From assembly GCF_018499875.1 (NCBI RefSeq), contig NZ_JAHBAY010000006.1:434001-498000 (forward strand): 64,000 nt of DNA, in the 5' to 3' direction. This document shows, in pieces, positions 1-8,586 of the stretch (the stretch's first letter is position 1; the number at the start of each line of letters is the position of its first letter). The notes beneath the pieces are model-generated. The model did not search any database, was not told the DNA's origin, and worked only from the letters and a program-made list of their open reading frames with translations. This DNA is from Kineosporia corallincola (GTDB lineage: Bacteria > Actinomycetota > Actinomycetes > Actinomycetales > Kineosporiaceae). Both the position numbers and the translations under genes were made by a program.

Positions 1-982
1 CGGAGGTAGGCCCGGAGGCCGGACTCACCTGCGTCACCGTGGGTTTCGGGACGTAGGTGTAGTCGTCCGCCGCGGTGTTGGCGTTCGTGCCCGCCACGTT
101 GGTGACCTTGAGGTCGGCAGCACCGGTGCCGGCCGGGGCCACCGCCGTGATCTGGGTCAGGCTGTCGACCGTGTAGCTGGTCGGGTTGGCCGTGCCGAAC
201 TTGACGGCGGTGACGGCCAGGAAGTTGGTGCCGGTGACGGTGACCGTGGTGCCGCCGGTCTCCGGGCCCTGGTTCGGGCTGACCGAGGTGATGGTCGGCG
301 TGATCGGCGCGGTGGAACCGCATTCCGCGTGGGCGAGGATCAGCTCACTGGTGACGGTGTTGGTGCCTGCCGTCTTGTTGACGATGTGCGCACCGTTGAC
401 CTCCAGCTGGTACTGGCCGCCGGTGGTCGGGTAGGTGATCTGCTCGTTGAGCACGATGTAGCCGGTGTTCTGGCCGATCAGGTTGGTCTGCTGGATGGTG
501 TAGTTCGCCGGGATCACGGCCGGGATGTTGTTCAGCGCCAGCCCGAGCAGTTTCAGCCCGCCGGCCTGGGCCGCGCCGGTGACGCCGGTCGGGGTGGCGT
601 AGCACTGCGCGTGCGCGTCGGCCAGGCTGAGCACCTCGACCACGCCGACTTTCACCGCCAGGCCCCCGGCGTCCGCCGACGAGGTGGCGGTGTCGGCGAG
701 CGGGTCGGCGGTGGCGGCGCTGTTCATCGCGCCGAGCGTGATCAGCCCGAGCACCACGGACGCGTTGCTGGCGGTCGGCGGGGTGGGGTAGGCGGACTGC
801 GCGTAGGTGGTGCCCCCGGTGACGTCCCGACCGCCGTAGGCACTGGCCATCACGGTCGAGCCGGTGAAGGCGGCCTGACTGGTGCTCGCCGCGATCGGCA
901 CCAGCACCCAGGCCAGCACCACCACGATCAGGCCGCGCACCAGCCATGCGGCAGCGCTCCCCGAGGAGCGAGACGACCGCAT
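1..982 (-). CDS. Secreted IPT/TIG-domain protein, 3' end missing
   Basis: The reading frame is open from an ATG at 982 to the left edge (327 codons seen), so the C-terminus lies outside the window. Residues 1-36 form a signal peptide with an Arg-rich start, a hydrophobic core (LIVVVLAWVLVPIA) and small residues before the likely cleavage site. Residues 37-225 are a beta-rich extracellular region starting ASAYGG and holding the segment LEVNGAHIVNKTAG, resembling choice-of-anchor P proteins. From about residue 229 an IPT/TIG immunoglobulin-like repeat runs PTITSVSPNQGPETGGTTV, and a second repeat begins near residue 313 (PTVTQVSPASGP). It is probably surface-exposed or secreted. No enzyme motif is visible, and any sorting signal would be in the missing part. 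The frame and signal peptide are clear; the family name is less certain. Confidence 0.8.
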   Translation of the reverse strand, partial: MRSSRSSGSAAAWLVRGLIVVVLAWVLVPIAASTSQAAFTGSTVMASAYGGRDVTGGTTYAQSAYPTPPTASNASVVLGLITLGAMNSAATADPLADTATSSADAGGLAVKVGVVEVLSLADAHAQCYATPTGVTGAAQAGGLKLLGLALNNIPAVIPANYTIQQTNLIGQNTGYIVLNEQITYPTTGGQYQLEVNGAHIVNKTAGTNTVTSELILAHAECGSTAPITPTITSVSPNQGPETGGTTVTVTGTNFLAVTAVKFGTANPTSYTVDSLTQITAVAPAGTGAADLKVTNVAGTNANTAADDYTYVPKPTVTQVSPASGPTS

Positions 983-1158
983 CTCACACCCCCACCGGCA
1001 CAGAACCCGGCCGCCGATTCGACCGGCCCGGAAACCTTCTCCGGTTCAGTCACATTCGGACGACGGCGGCGGGTTCTGCACCGGTGGGGACGCTCGGCTG
1101 AGGCCCCACCCGATCGGCCCAGCACCGGTGACGGTACGTGAGGTGTGGGCGGATCAGG

Positions 1159-3477
1159 TCAGGACGCCCAGGGCGCCTCCACCGACCAGGTGGTGTCGGC
1201 GTCGAACGAGGCGTCGGCGTCCCGGGCCGCGTTGCCGCCCGGCACGGCCAGCCAGAGTTCCGCGGCGTAGTGCCGCAGGTACTGCCCCGGGTAGTTCCAG
1301 GAGCTGAGCTTCACCCCTCCGTCGCCCTCCTCGGCGCACCAGGTGGCGTCGGCGGCGAACAGCGCGGTTCCGTCGTCGGCGTGCTGTTTCACCCGGAAGG
1401 CCTGGTGCCGCAGGTAGGTTCCCGGATAGTTGACGGACTCCAGCGAGTAGCAGGAGCTGTCGGCCAGACCGGGCACAATGTTCCAGGTGGCGTCGTTCTT
1501 CAGCAGCTCGTCACTGGCGGCGGTGACCACCTCGGTGTAGCCGAGGCCTTCCCGGTGCCGGACGTACCGGTCGTCGTAGCCTTCGGTGGTGACCCGCAGC
1601 GAGTGCCGGCCCTGGTCGATCGTCACCGCGTCGGGTGAGGTGGGCGCCGCGATCAGCTTCTCGTTGGCCTCCTTCAGCCGGGCCGCGTCCACCTTGACCA
1701 CCTGCCGGTCGTAGGTGGCCAGGCCGTTGACCTCGTTCTCGACGTCCGTGGTCTCGGTGTACACCGAGGCGGAGAGCCCGTTCGGCACGCCGGAGGTGGT
1801 CATCTGCGTCCACAGGCCGATCAGCCGCCGGTTCAGTCTCTCCGCGGTGCCCTGGTCCTCGTAGCTGAACCCGCCGCCCGGGAACCACTCGTGCCCGGCG
1901 ACCTTCAGCCCGAGCCCGCCGAACTCACCGACCACGCCGGCCCGGGTGGCCGTGGGTCTGGCGATGCCGGGCCCGGTGTAGTTGTGGTTGTCGATCACGT
2001 CGCCGTTGCCGCCGTCGACCGCGCCGCAACAGTTCACGCCGCTCATGTTGTCGACCAGCCGGGTCGGGTCGTAGGCCTTGACCAGGTCCGCCACCGCGGC
2101 CTGGTCGTGCTGACCCCAGCCCTCGTTCTGGGCGACCCACAGCACCACCGACGGCGAGCTGCGGTGCTGGTCGATCATCGCCTTGAACTCCTTCTCCCAC
2201 TGCGCCTTCGCGGCCGCGTCGGGCTGGAGGTCGGGACGCATCGAGGGCATGTCCTGCCAGACCAGCAGGCCCAGCCGATCGGCCCAGTAGTACCAGCGCT
2301 GCGGCTCCACCTTGATGTGCTTGCGCACCATGTTGAAGCCGGTCGACTTCAGCAGCTCCAGGTCGTACCTCAGCGCCTGGTCGGTGGGGGCGGTGTAGAT
2401 CCCGTCCGGCCAGTAGCCCTGGTCGAGAGTGCCCGACTGGAAAAGGAAGTCACCGTTCAGCACGAGCCGCTGCTGCCCGTCCACCCGCTTCACCGCGATC
2501 GACCGCATCCCGGCGTACGACCCGACCGTGTCCACCGTGGTCTGGCCGGTGCGAAGCTCCACCTTGACGTCGTAGAGGAACGGGTCGTCCGGCGTCCACA
2601 GGTGGGGTTTCGGGATCTTCAGCGAAACCGTCTGCCCGGCGGCACCACTCGCGCTGACGACCTTGGTGCCCCCGGTCGAGACGGTGACCACGGAGGTGGC
2701 GTTCTTCGTCGTCCCCACCCTGACCTTGAGGGTGGACGACGAGAGGTCGGGAGTCAGGTCGACCTTGGTCACGTGTGTGGCGTTCACCGGCTCCAGCCAG
2801 ACGGTCTGCCAGATGCCCGACGACGAGGTGTAGAAGATCCCGCCCCCGGACTCCGGCTGTACCCCCTGGAGCTCCTGCTTGCCCACGGCCTGGGTGCCCG
2901 CGTTGCCCGGGTCCCACACGCCCACCACGAGGGTGTTGTCGCCGGCCCGGAGCAGGCCGGTGATGTCGTAGCTGAAGGCGTCGTAGCCGCCGTCGTGGGT
3001 GGCCCCGGCCTTCGTGCCGTTCACCCAGACGTCGGTGCGGTAGTCCACGCCGTCGAAGTTGAGCTGCACCCGGTCCTTCGACCAGCCCGCCGGCACGGTG
3101 AACGTGCGCTGGTACCAGAGCTTGTCGTCACCGGTGATCCTGCGCTGGATGCCGGACAGCGCCGACTCCGCCGCGAACGGCACCCGGATCTTCTCGCCGA
3201 AACTCTCCGGCGGGGTGGTGCGGTCGCTCGGGGTGACCTCGAAATCCCAGATCCCGTTGAGGTTCTGCCACTGCGAGCGGGTCAGCTGCGGACGGGGGTA
3301 CTCCGGCAGCGGCTTTTCGGTGGGCACCTGGTCGGTCCACGGCGTGGTCATCGGGGCCGACTTCGGTTCCCAGTCGGCCTGACCGGCCGCCCGGGCCGGA
3401 CCGGCAACCACCAGAAGGCCGAGTACCGACAGGATGACGACCATCGCCTGATTCAGGGCAGGCGGGCGCTGACGCAT
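1159..3477 (-). CDS. Secreted GH2-family beta-galactosidase-like glycosidase with C-terminal AbfB-like domain
   Basis: A 772-residue glycoside hydrolase family 2 protein. Residues 1-31 are a signal peptide (MRQRPPALNQ, hydrophobic core, then GPARAA), so it acts outside the cell. The sugar-binding domain (about 50-210) starts WQNLNGIWDFEV. It is followed by an immunoglobulin-like GH2 domain and a TIM-barrel part with the acid/base motif WVAQNEGWGQ and a probable nucleophile in GVVGEFGG. The last 140 residues hold two YLRH repeats (NYPGTYLRHQAF, NYPGQYLRHYAA) typical of AbfB/CBM42 beta-trefoils, suggesting binding to arabinose- or galactose-containing polymers. The start at 3477 is chosen because an AAGGGAG ribosome site lies just upstream and the signal peptide begins there; a longer frame is open but lacks both. 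It sits next to galK and galT, which fits release of galactose from plant polymers. The exact substrate is unknown. Confidence 0.88.
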   Translation of the reverse strand: MRQRPPALNQAMVVILSVLGLLVVAGPARAAGQADWEPKSAPMTTPWTDQVPTEKPLPEYPRPQLTRSQWQNLNGIWDFEVTPSDRTTPPESFGEKIRVPFAAESALSGIQRRITGDDKLWYQRTFTVPAGWSKDRVQLNFDGVDYRTDVWVNGTKAGATHDGGYDAFSYDITGLLRAGDNTLVVGVWDPGNAGTQAVGKQELQGVQPESGGGIFYTSSSGIWQTVWLEPVNATHVTKVDLTPDLSSSTLKVRVGTTKNATSVVTVSTGGTKVVSASGAAGQTVSLKIPKPHLWTPDDPFLYDVKVELRTGQTTVDTVGSYAGMRSIAVKRVDGQQRLVLNGDFLFQSGTLDQGYWPDGIYTAPTDQALRYDLELLKSTGFNMVRKHIKVEPQRWYYWADRLGLLVWQDMPSMRPDLQPDAAAKAQWEKEFKAMIDQHRSSPSVVLWVAQNEGWGQHDQAAVADLVKAYDPTRLVDNMSGVNCCGAVDGGNGDVIDNHNYTGPGIARPTATRAGVVGEFGGLGLKVAGHEWFPGGGFSYEDQGTAERLNRRLIGLWTQMTTSGVPNGLSASVYTETTDVENEVNGLATYDRQVVKVDAARLKEANEKLIAAPTSPDAVTIDQGRHSLRVTTEGYDDRYVRHREGLGYTEVVTAASDELLKNDATWNIVPGLADSSCYSLESVNYPGTYLRHQAFRVKQHADDGTALFAADATWCAEEGDGGVKLSSWNYPGQYLRHYAAELWLAVPGGNAARDADASFDADTTWSVEAPWAS

Positions 3478-3518
3478 GCGAGCTCCCTTCGCTGGGGGCG
3501 TCAGCTCATCAGTAAAAC

Positions 3519-3560
3519 GGGCAAAAGGCACCTGCCCGATCGGCGAGGTGCCTTCTGCCC
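3519..3560 (-). terminator. Intrinsic terminator downstream of galK
   Basis: A long inverted repeat has arms at 3519-3533 and 3546-3560 (15 bases each, one mismatch) around a 12-base loop. Read on the minus strand the second arm is followed by GTTTTAC, a short T tract. It lies 31 bases after the galK stop and about 40 bases before the start codon of the GH2 gene, so it should separate the two transcripts or act as an attenuator. Confidence 0.85.
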
Positions 3561-3590
3561 GTCAGATCGTGCCCTTCGGGTCGCGGCCGG

Positions 3591-4751
3591 TCAGCGGTCG
3601 CGGCCCGCACCCCGGGAGGGCTGCATGGTGCGGATCACCGGGGCGTTCCAGCCGCGCTCGGCGAAGGCCGCCAGCACGGCCGCGCCCACGGCCTCCACCT
3701 GCTCCTTCGCCACCAGGGCGATGGCCGAGCCGCCGAAGCCGCCGCCGGTCATCCGGGCCCCGACCGAGCCGTTGGCCTGCGCGACCTCCACGGTCACGTC
3801 GATCTCGGCGCAGGTGATCTCGAAGTCGTCGCGCATCGAGGTGTGCGACTCGTCCATCAGCCGGCCGAAGGCGGCCCAGTCGCCGTGCCCCATCGCCTCG
3901 CCGGCGGCCACCACCCGGTCGTTCTCGGTGACGATGTGCCGGGCGCGCTTGAGCAGCAGCGGGTCGGTCAGCCGGTCCAGGTCGGCCACGGTGGCCAGGC
4001 GCAGCGAGTCCACGCCGAGCGCGGCCGCGGCCCGCTCGCAGGACTCGCGCCGCTCGTTGTACTCACCGTCGGCGTGACTGTGCGACACCTTGGTGTCCAT
4101 GACCATCAGGGCCAGCCCGGCGCCGTCCAGGTCGAAGGGGACCTGCTGGGTGCTGAGGTTCAGCACGTCGAACAGCAGCGCGTGGCCCTCGGTGCAGAGG
4201 ATCGACGCGGCCTGGTCCATCAGCCCGGTTTTAGCACCCACGTACTCGTTCTCGGCGTACTGCGCGACCTGGGCCAGGGGCAGGCCCTGCGGCTCGGTCA
4301 GCCCGGCCAGCTCGACCAGGGCCACGGCGACGGCACACTCCAGCGCGGCCGACGACGACAGCCCGGCGCCGAGCGGCACCCGGCCGTCCAGGTACAGGTC
4401 GGCACCCGGCACGCTCGCGCCCTTGGCGGCCAGGGCCCAGGCGACGCCGGCGACGTAGCCGCCCCAGCCCTCCACCGAGCCCGGCTCCAGCTTGTCCAGG
4501 TCGATCTGCACCTGCTCGGTCTGCTGGGCGGAGGCCACCCGCAGCACCCGGCCGTCGGTCTTCGTGGCCGCCACGGTCACCCGGTCGGGGATCGCGAGCG
4601 GCATGACGAAGCCGTTGTTGTAGTCGGTGTGCTCACCGATCAGGTTGACCCGGCCCGGCGACGACCAGACCCCGGCCGGGGCAGCCCCGTAGAGATCGGC
4701 GAAGGCCGAGGTGACGGCCTCGACCGGGTCCACTGCGCTGTTCTGGGTCAC
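3591..4751 (-). CDS. galK: Galactokinase
   Basis: Phosphorylates galactose to galactose-1-phosphate in the cytoplasm, the first committed step of the Leloir pathway. The protein shows the galactokinase signature GRVNLIGEHTDYN near the N-terminus, the GHMP ATP-binding motif PLGAGLSSSAALE in the middle and the C-terminal GHMP motif GARMTGGGFGGSA. The start is the GTG at 4751, giving 386 residues, the usual GalK size. It is preceded by GAGGGCGA, whereas the upstream in-frame ATG (4805) has no ribosome site. It is divergent from the DeoR-type regulator and galT and ends at a strong terminator. Inverted repeats in the upstream region suggest control by that regulator. Identification is secure; the start is fairly secure. 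Confidence 0.95.
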   Translation of the reverse strand: MTQNSAVDPVEAVTSAFADLYGAAPAGVWSSPGRVNLIGEHTDYNNGFVMPLAIPDRVTVAATKTDGRVLRVASAQQTEQVQIDLDKLEPGSVEGWGGYVAGVAWALAAKGASVPGADLYLDGRVPLGAGLSSSAALECAVAVALVELAGLTEPQGLPLAQVAQYAENEYVGAKTGLMDQAASILCTEGHALLFDVLNLSTQQVPFDLDGAGLALMVMDTKVSHSHADGEYNERRESCERAAAALGVDSLRLATVADLDRLTDPLLLKRARHIVTENDRVVAAGEAMGHGDWAAFGRLMDESHTSMRDDFEITCAEIDVTVEVAQANGSVGARMTGGGFGGSAIALVAKEQVEAVGAAVLAAFAERGWNAPVIRTMQPSRGAGRDR

Positions 4752-4803
4752 GTCTCGCCCTCGACGACGGGTGCCGCTGGCGGCACGTTCTGCTCGGGGC
4801 CAC

Positions 4804-4884
4804 ATCGTGACCCACGATTCTGGGATAGCCCAGAGTATGACGTCCCTCTGATCGGGTCGAGGCAGGTTCTGATCGTTTTCGATC
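4804..4884. promoter_or_regulatory. Divergent gal control region with three inverted repeats
   Basis: Between galK and the DeoR-type gene lie three perfect inverted repeats: ATCGTG-N3-CACGAT (4804-4818), TCTGGG-N4-CCCAGA (4819-4834) and GATCG-N4-CGATC (4871-4884). The last contains GTTTTCGATC, similar to half sites of GlpR/DeoR-type operators, and lies 34 bases before the regulator's start, a good place for autoregulation. That the neighbouring regulator binds here is inference. Confidence 0.45.
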
Positions 4885-4917
4885 ACCTGGCCTGACGCGT
4901 CGGTCTATCCTCACCGG

Positions 4918-5712
4918 ATGTTCGCCGACGAGCGCCGTCAGAAGATCCTCGGGCTGGTCCGCTCCAACGGCGCGGTCTCCCTGCGGGAGCTGGCCCGGGT
5001 GGTGCGCAGCTCCGAGGTGACCGTGCGCCGCGACCTGCGCCTGCTGGAGTCGCAGGGGCTGCTGGACCGGCGGCACGGCGGCGCCGTGTCCACCGGCGGG
5101 CTCAGCCACGAGCCGACCTACTCGGAGAAGTCGGTGGTGGCGGCCCGGGAGAAGGTGGCGATCGGGGCACTGGCCGCGGGCCTGGTGGAGGAGGGCGACG
5201 CGATCTGTGTGGGCGCCGGCACCACCACCCAGGCCTTCGCCCGGCACCTGACCGGCTTCCGCGAGCTCACCGTGATGACCAACTCGGTGCTGGTGGCACA
5301 GGAACTGGCCGGGGCCAAGGTGTCTCGCGGGGTGGAGGTGGTGATGACCGGCGGCACCCTGCGCGCGCCGATCTTCGCCCTGGTCGGCTCGGTGGCCGAG
5401 CAGGCACTGGCGACGATGCGGGTGCGCCGGGTGTTCATGTCCGGCAACGGGCTCACCGCCGAGCGCGGGCTGTCCACGCCGAACCTGGTGGTGGCGGGCA
5501 TGGACCGGGCGATGGCGGCGGCGGGCGAGGAGATCGTGGTGCTCGCCGACCACACCAAGATCGGCCAGGAGACGATGGCCCAGACCGTGCCGGCCGACCA
5601 GATCGCCCACCTGGTGACGAGTGACCGCACACCGGGCGAGGTGATCGGGCAGTTCCGCGACAGCGGGGTGGAGGTGCACGTCGCGGAGTGCGCGGACGAG
5701 GACGAGGCGTGA
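4918..5712 (+). CDS. DeoR/GlpR-family sugar-responsive transcriptional regulator
   Basis: A 264-residue DeoR-family protein. Residues 1-57 form the winged helix-turn-helix with the family signature SEVTVRRDLRLLESQGLL followed by RRHGGAV. Residues 75-232 form the sugar-phosphate sensor domain, with the ligand-loop motif GAGTTTQAFARHL and the segment VLADHTKIG typical of GlpR-like sensors. Members usually repress a sugar catabolic operon and are released by a phosphorylated sugar. Its place between galK (divergent) and galT (same strand, 68 bases to the next ORF) makes it the likely regulator of galactose use. The effector (for example galactose-1-phosphate) is inference. Confidence 0.9.
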   Translation: MFADERRQKILGLVRSNGAVSLRELARVVRSSEVTVRRDLRLLESQGLLDRRHGGAVSTGGLSHEPTYSEKSVVAAREKVAIGALAAGLVEEGDAICVGAGTTTQAFARHLTGFRELTVMTNSVLVAQELAGAKVSRGVEVVMTGGTLRAPIFALVGSVAEQALATMRVRRVFMSGNGLTAERGLSTPNLVVAGMDRAMAAAGEEIVVLADHTKIGQETMAQTVPADQIAHLVTSDRTPGEVIGQFRDSGVEVHVAECADEDEA

Positions 5713-5742
5713 CCACCTGGTCGTCGTCTTGTCAGTTTCCGA

Positions 5743-5766
5743 TCGAACGTGCCAGATTATGTTCGA
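5743..5766. promoter_or_regulatory. Candidate regulator operator upstream of galT
   Basis: An inverted repeat TCGAAC-N12-GTTCGA lies between the DeoR-type gene and the galT pair, with an overlapping TATGTTCGA that resembles GlpR/DeoR half sites. The N12 spacing excludes a LexA box, which needs N4. A TTGACA-like hexamer follows at 5769. It suggests a separate regulated promoter for galT. Binding is not shown by sequence alone. Confidence 0.4.
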
Positions 5767-5779
5767 GACTTGACAGCAT

Positions 5780-5919
5780 ATGAGCGAGGTTCTCGTGGCA
5801 ATGATCCGCGACGTGACGACCATGGACGACGGAAGGCGGATCACGTACTACTACAGTGCGCCCGCCGGATCCGCGACGTCCGCTGACGCCGAAACCTCCC
5901 CGAAGGAGGACGAGGACCA

Positions 5920-5923
<4 letters not shown>
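5780..5923 (+). CDS. 47-residue small protein, likely detached N-terminal arm of GalT
   Basis: ATG at 5780 to TGA at 5921-5923 encodes 47 residues. The stop overlaps the galT GTG start by 4 bases (GTGA), so the two are translationally coupled. The central segment RDVTTMDDGRRITYYY resembles the N-terminal segment of longer actinobacterial GalT proteins, recalled as roughly T-x-L-ADGRELIYYD, while galT here begins directly at the next part (MSERRFDPTSGEW). The C-terminus is acidic (SPKEDEDQ) and ends with GGAGGACGAG, which doubles as the galT ribosome site. No strong ribosome site precedes 5780; an inner ATG at 5801 is an alternative start. A function as a GalT subunit is inference. Confidence 0.6.
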
Positions 5924-6921
<998 letters not shown>

Positions 6922-6926
6922 GGTGA

Positions 6927-6966
6927 GTGGCGCGGGGGCCGGTCCCCTCCCCGGTCCCCGTGCCAC
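6927..6966. terminator. Hairpin between convergent galT and the NicO gene
   Basis: GTGGC, GGGG and CCGG segments pair with CCGG, CCCC and GCCAC across 6927-6966, forming a nearly continuous GC-rich stem. It starts 6 bases after the galT stop and lies just beyond the end of the convergent transporter gene, so it may serve both strands. There is no T tract directly after it. Confidence 0.6.
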
Positions 6967-6968
6967 AC

Positions 6969-6998
6969 CAGGCTTTTCAGATCAGGCTTTTCACATCA
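6969..6998. repeat. Two tandem 14-base repeats at the transporter gene end
   Basis: The unit CAGGCTTTTCAGAT occurs twice in tandem with one mismatch, and the second copy contains the stop codon of the NicO-family gene. This looks like a small local duplication at the gene end. Confidence 0.6.
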
Positions 6999-8586
6999 GC
7001 AGAGGCTCGGCCGCCCGCACCGTCAGGGCCAGGCCCACCAGCAGCACCAGGGTGGCCGTGCCCCAGGGCGCCCAGCGCCGCCAGTGCTCGGCCAGGCCGC
7101 CCAGCCGGCTCTCCTCGCGCAGCCGGTCGGCCACCTTCACCAGCACCAGCCCCACTGCCGTGAGCAGCCCGGCCATCCCGATGCCGTAGCCGATCACCAG
7201 CAGGATCCCGAACCAGGTGCGCCCCAGCCCGATCGCGCCCAGCAGCACCACCAGCGCCGAGGGGCTCGGCACCAGCCCACCCGCGATCCCCATCCCCACC
7301 AGGGCCATCCGCGACAGCGCCGACCGATTCGGGTCATGGACGACGCCGAGGCCGAAATGCCCGTGACCGTGCCCGGTTCCGTGGCCGTGTCCATGACCGT
7401 GCCCATGACCGTGTCCATGACCGTGGCCGTGGCCGTGCCCATGACCGTGCTCCTGCCCCGCGGGGACGACGGCGGGCACCAGCGGTTCGTCGAGGTCGAT
7501 CACCCGCTCCTCGTCGTCCGTCATTGACGCCCGCCGCAACCGCACCGCCGAAGCCAGCAACCACGCGCCGACCCCGGCGATCAGCAAGCCGCTGGCCACT
7601 CCCAGCCAGGCCAGCACCGTCTCTCCCGCCAGCGTGGCCACGGCGCTGAGCAGCAGGCCGAGCACGATCACCCCGGCGGTGTGGGTCACCGTCACGGTCA
7701 GCCCGACCGTGAGGGCGTCCCGGGTGGTTCCCCTACGACCAGCGAGATACGCTGCTATGACTGTCTTTCCGTGTCCGGGGAGGGCTGCGTGCGAGGCCCC
7801 CAGCAGCACCGACAGCAGCACCGCGAGCAGGCCCACGGCCGGCGTCAGGTCGCGGGCACCGGCCAGTTCGGCGAAGCGCCCGGACAGCGCCTGCGCCCAC
7901 CGGCCGAGCACGCCCACGGTCGGCAGATCAACGGCGGAGGACGCCGAGGGGCCCGCACCGGGCTCCACGCGGAGCACGGCCGAGGTGGTCGACAGCGGGG
8001 AACTCAGCAGGTCGTCGGGGTAGCGGCGGAGTTCCTGGCTGACCGTGCGGGCGGGCACCGACGATGCGCTCAGGTGCACCCCGTCGCCGGTGGTGGCGGT
8101 GATCTCGCGCCAGCCGATCCGGTCGGTGCCGTACGGATTACGGAACTCCACCCGGCTACCCGCGCCGATGCCCGGAAGTTCCGCGCTCAGGCGGCATTCC
8201 AGCCGGCCGGTGCCCATACCGGCCTCACCGTAGAAGTAGTCGTAGGAGCTGCGGGCCACCACGAACGTCAGCGCCGTGCCGTCGGCCGACGCCCGCACCT
8301 GGTCGCGCAGATCGGCGCAGGCCGCGGTGGCGTGCCGGGCCCGCTCCTGCGGCGAGACCACGTCGTCGTGGTCGGCGTCGATCACGGTCCGGTCCTGAAG
8401 CGTCGGGATCTCCGCGCTGTCCACCACCGCCAGGTCGTCGATCCGGCCGGGCGACAGCACCAGCCCGTCGTAGTGGTTCACGGTGAAATTGCCCAGCGGA
8501 TGGGCCATCACCGACGCCGTGGCCTGTCCGGGCACCAGCAGCACCCCGCCCACGACCAGGACCGCGATCAGGATCAGGCGTTTCAT
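6991..8586 (-). CDS. NicO/RcnA-family nickel/cobalt transporter with extracytoplasmic N-terminal domain
   Basis: A 531-residue membrane protein. Residues 1-25 are a signal sequence. Residues 26-220 form an extracytoplasmic domain starting ASVMAHPLGNFTVNHYDGL and containing a perfect EF-hand-like calcium loop DADHDDVVSPQE. From about 235 come roughly six membrane helices of the NicO type, with GASHAALPGHGKT in the first. The central loop (about 379-409) is almost pure His-Gly (HGHGHGHGHG), a metal-binding stretch seen in RcnA-like proteins. The family moves Ni2+ or Co2+; direction is not decided by sequence. It is the last gene of a three-gene unit, with its ATG overlapping the TPR gene stop (ATGA). 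A urease locus lies 33 kb away, so nickel is relevant to this genome, but a direct link is inference. Confidence 0.85.
   Translation of the reverse strand: MKRLILIAVLVVGGVLLVPGQATASVMAHPLGNFTVNHYDGLVLSPGRIDDLAVVDSAEIPTLQDRTVIDADHDDVVSPQERARHATAACADLRDQVRASADGTALTFVVARSSYDYFYGEAGMGTGRLECRLSAELPGIGAGSRVEFRNPYGTDRIGWREITATTGDGVHLSASSVPARTVSQELRRYPDDLLSSPLSTTSAVLRVEPGAGPSASSAVDLPTVGVLGRWAQALSGRFAELAGARDLTPAVGLLAVLLSVLLGASHAALPGHGKTVIAAYLAGRRGTTRDALTVGLTVTVTHTAGVIVLGLLLSAVATLAGETVLAWLGVASGLLIAGVGAWLLASAVRLRRASMTDDEERVIDLDEPLVPAVVPAGQEHGHGHGHGHGHGHGHGHGHGHGHGTGHGHGHFGLGVVHDPNRSALSRMALVGMGIAGGLVPSPSALVVLLGAIGLGRTWFGILLVIGYGIGMAGLLTAVGLVLVKVADRLREESRLGGLAEHWRRWAPWGTATLVLLVGLALTVRAAEPLLM

Noticed and set aside
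329-1141. Long plus-strand open frame opposite the IPT/TIG gene
   Set aside because: It is antisense to a frame with a signal peptide and TIG motifs; its Arg/Gly/His-rich translation is typical of shadow frames in high-GC DNA.
1891-4077. 728-codon plus-strand open frame opposite the GH2 and galK genes
   Set aside because: The minus strand encodes clear GH2 and galactokinase motifs across the same span; the plus frame has no recognisable domain.
5743-5766. TCGAAC...GTTCGA upstream of galT as a LexA box
   Set aside because: The spacer is 12 bases rather than 4, so LexA would not recognise it; it is kept only as a candidate gal operator.
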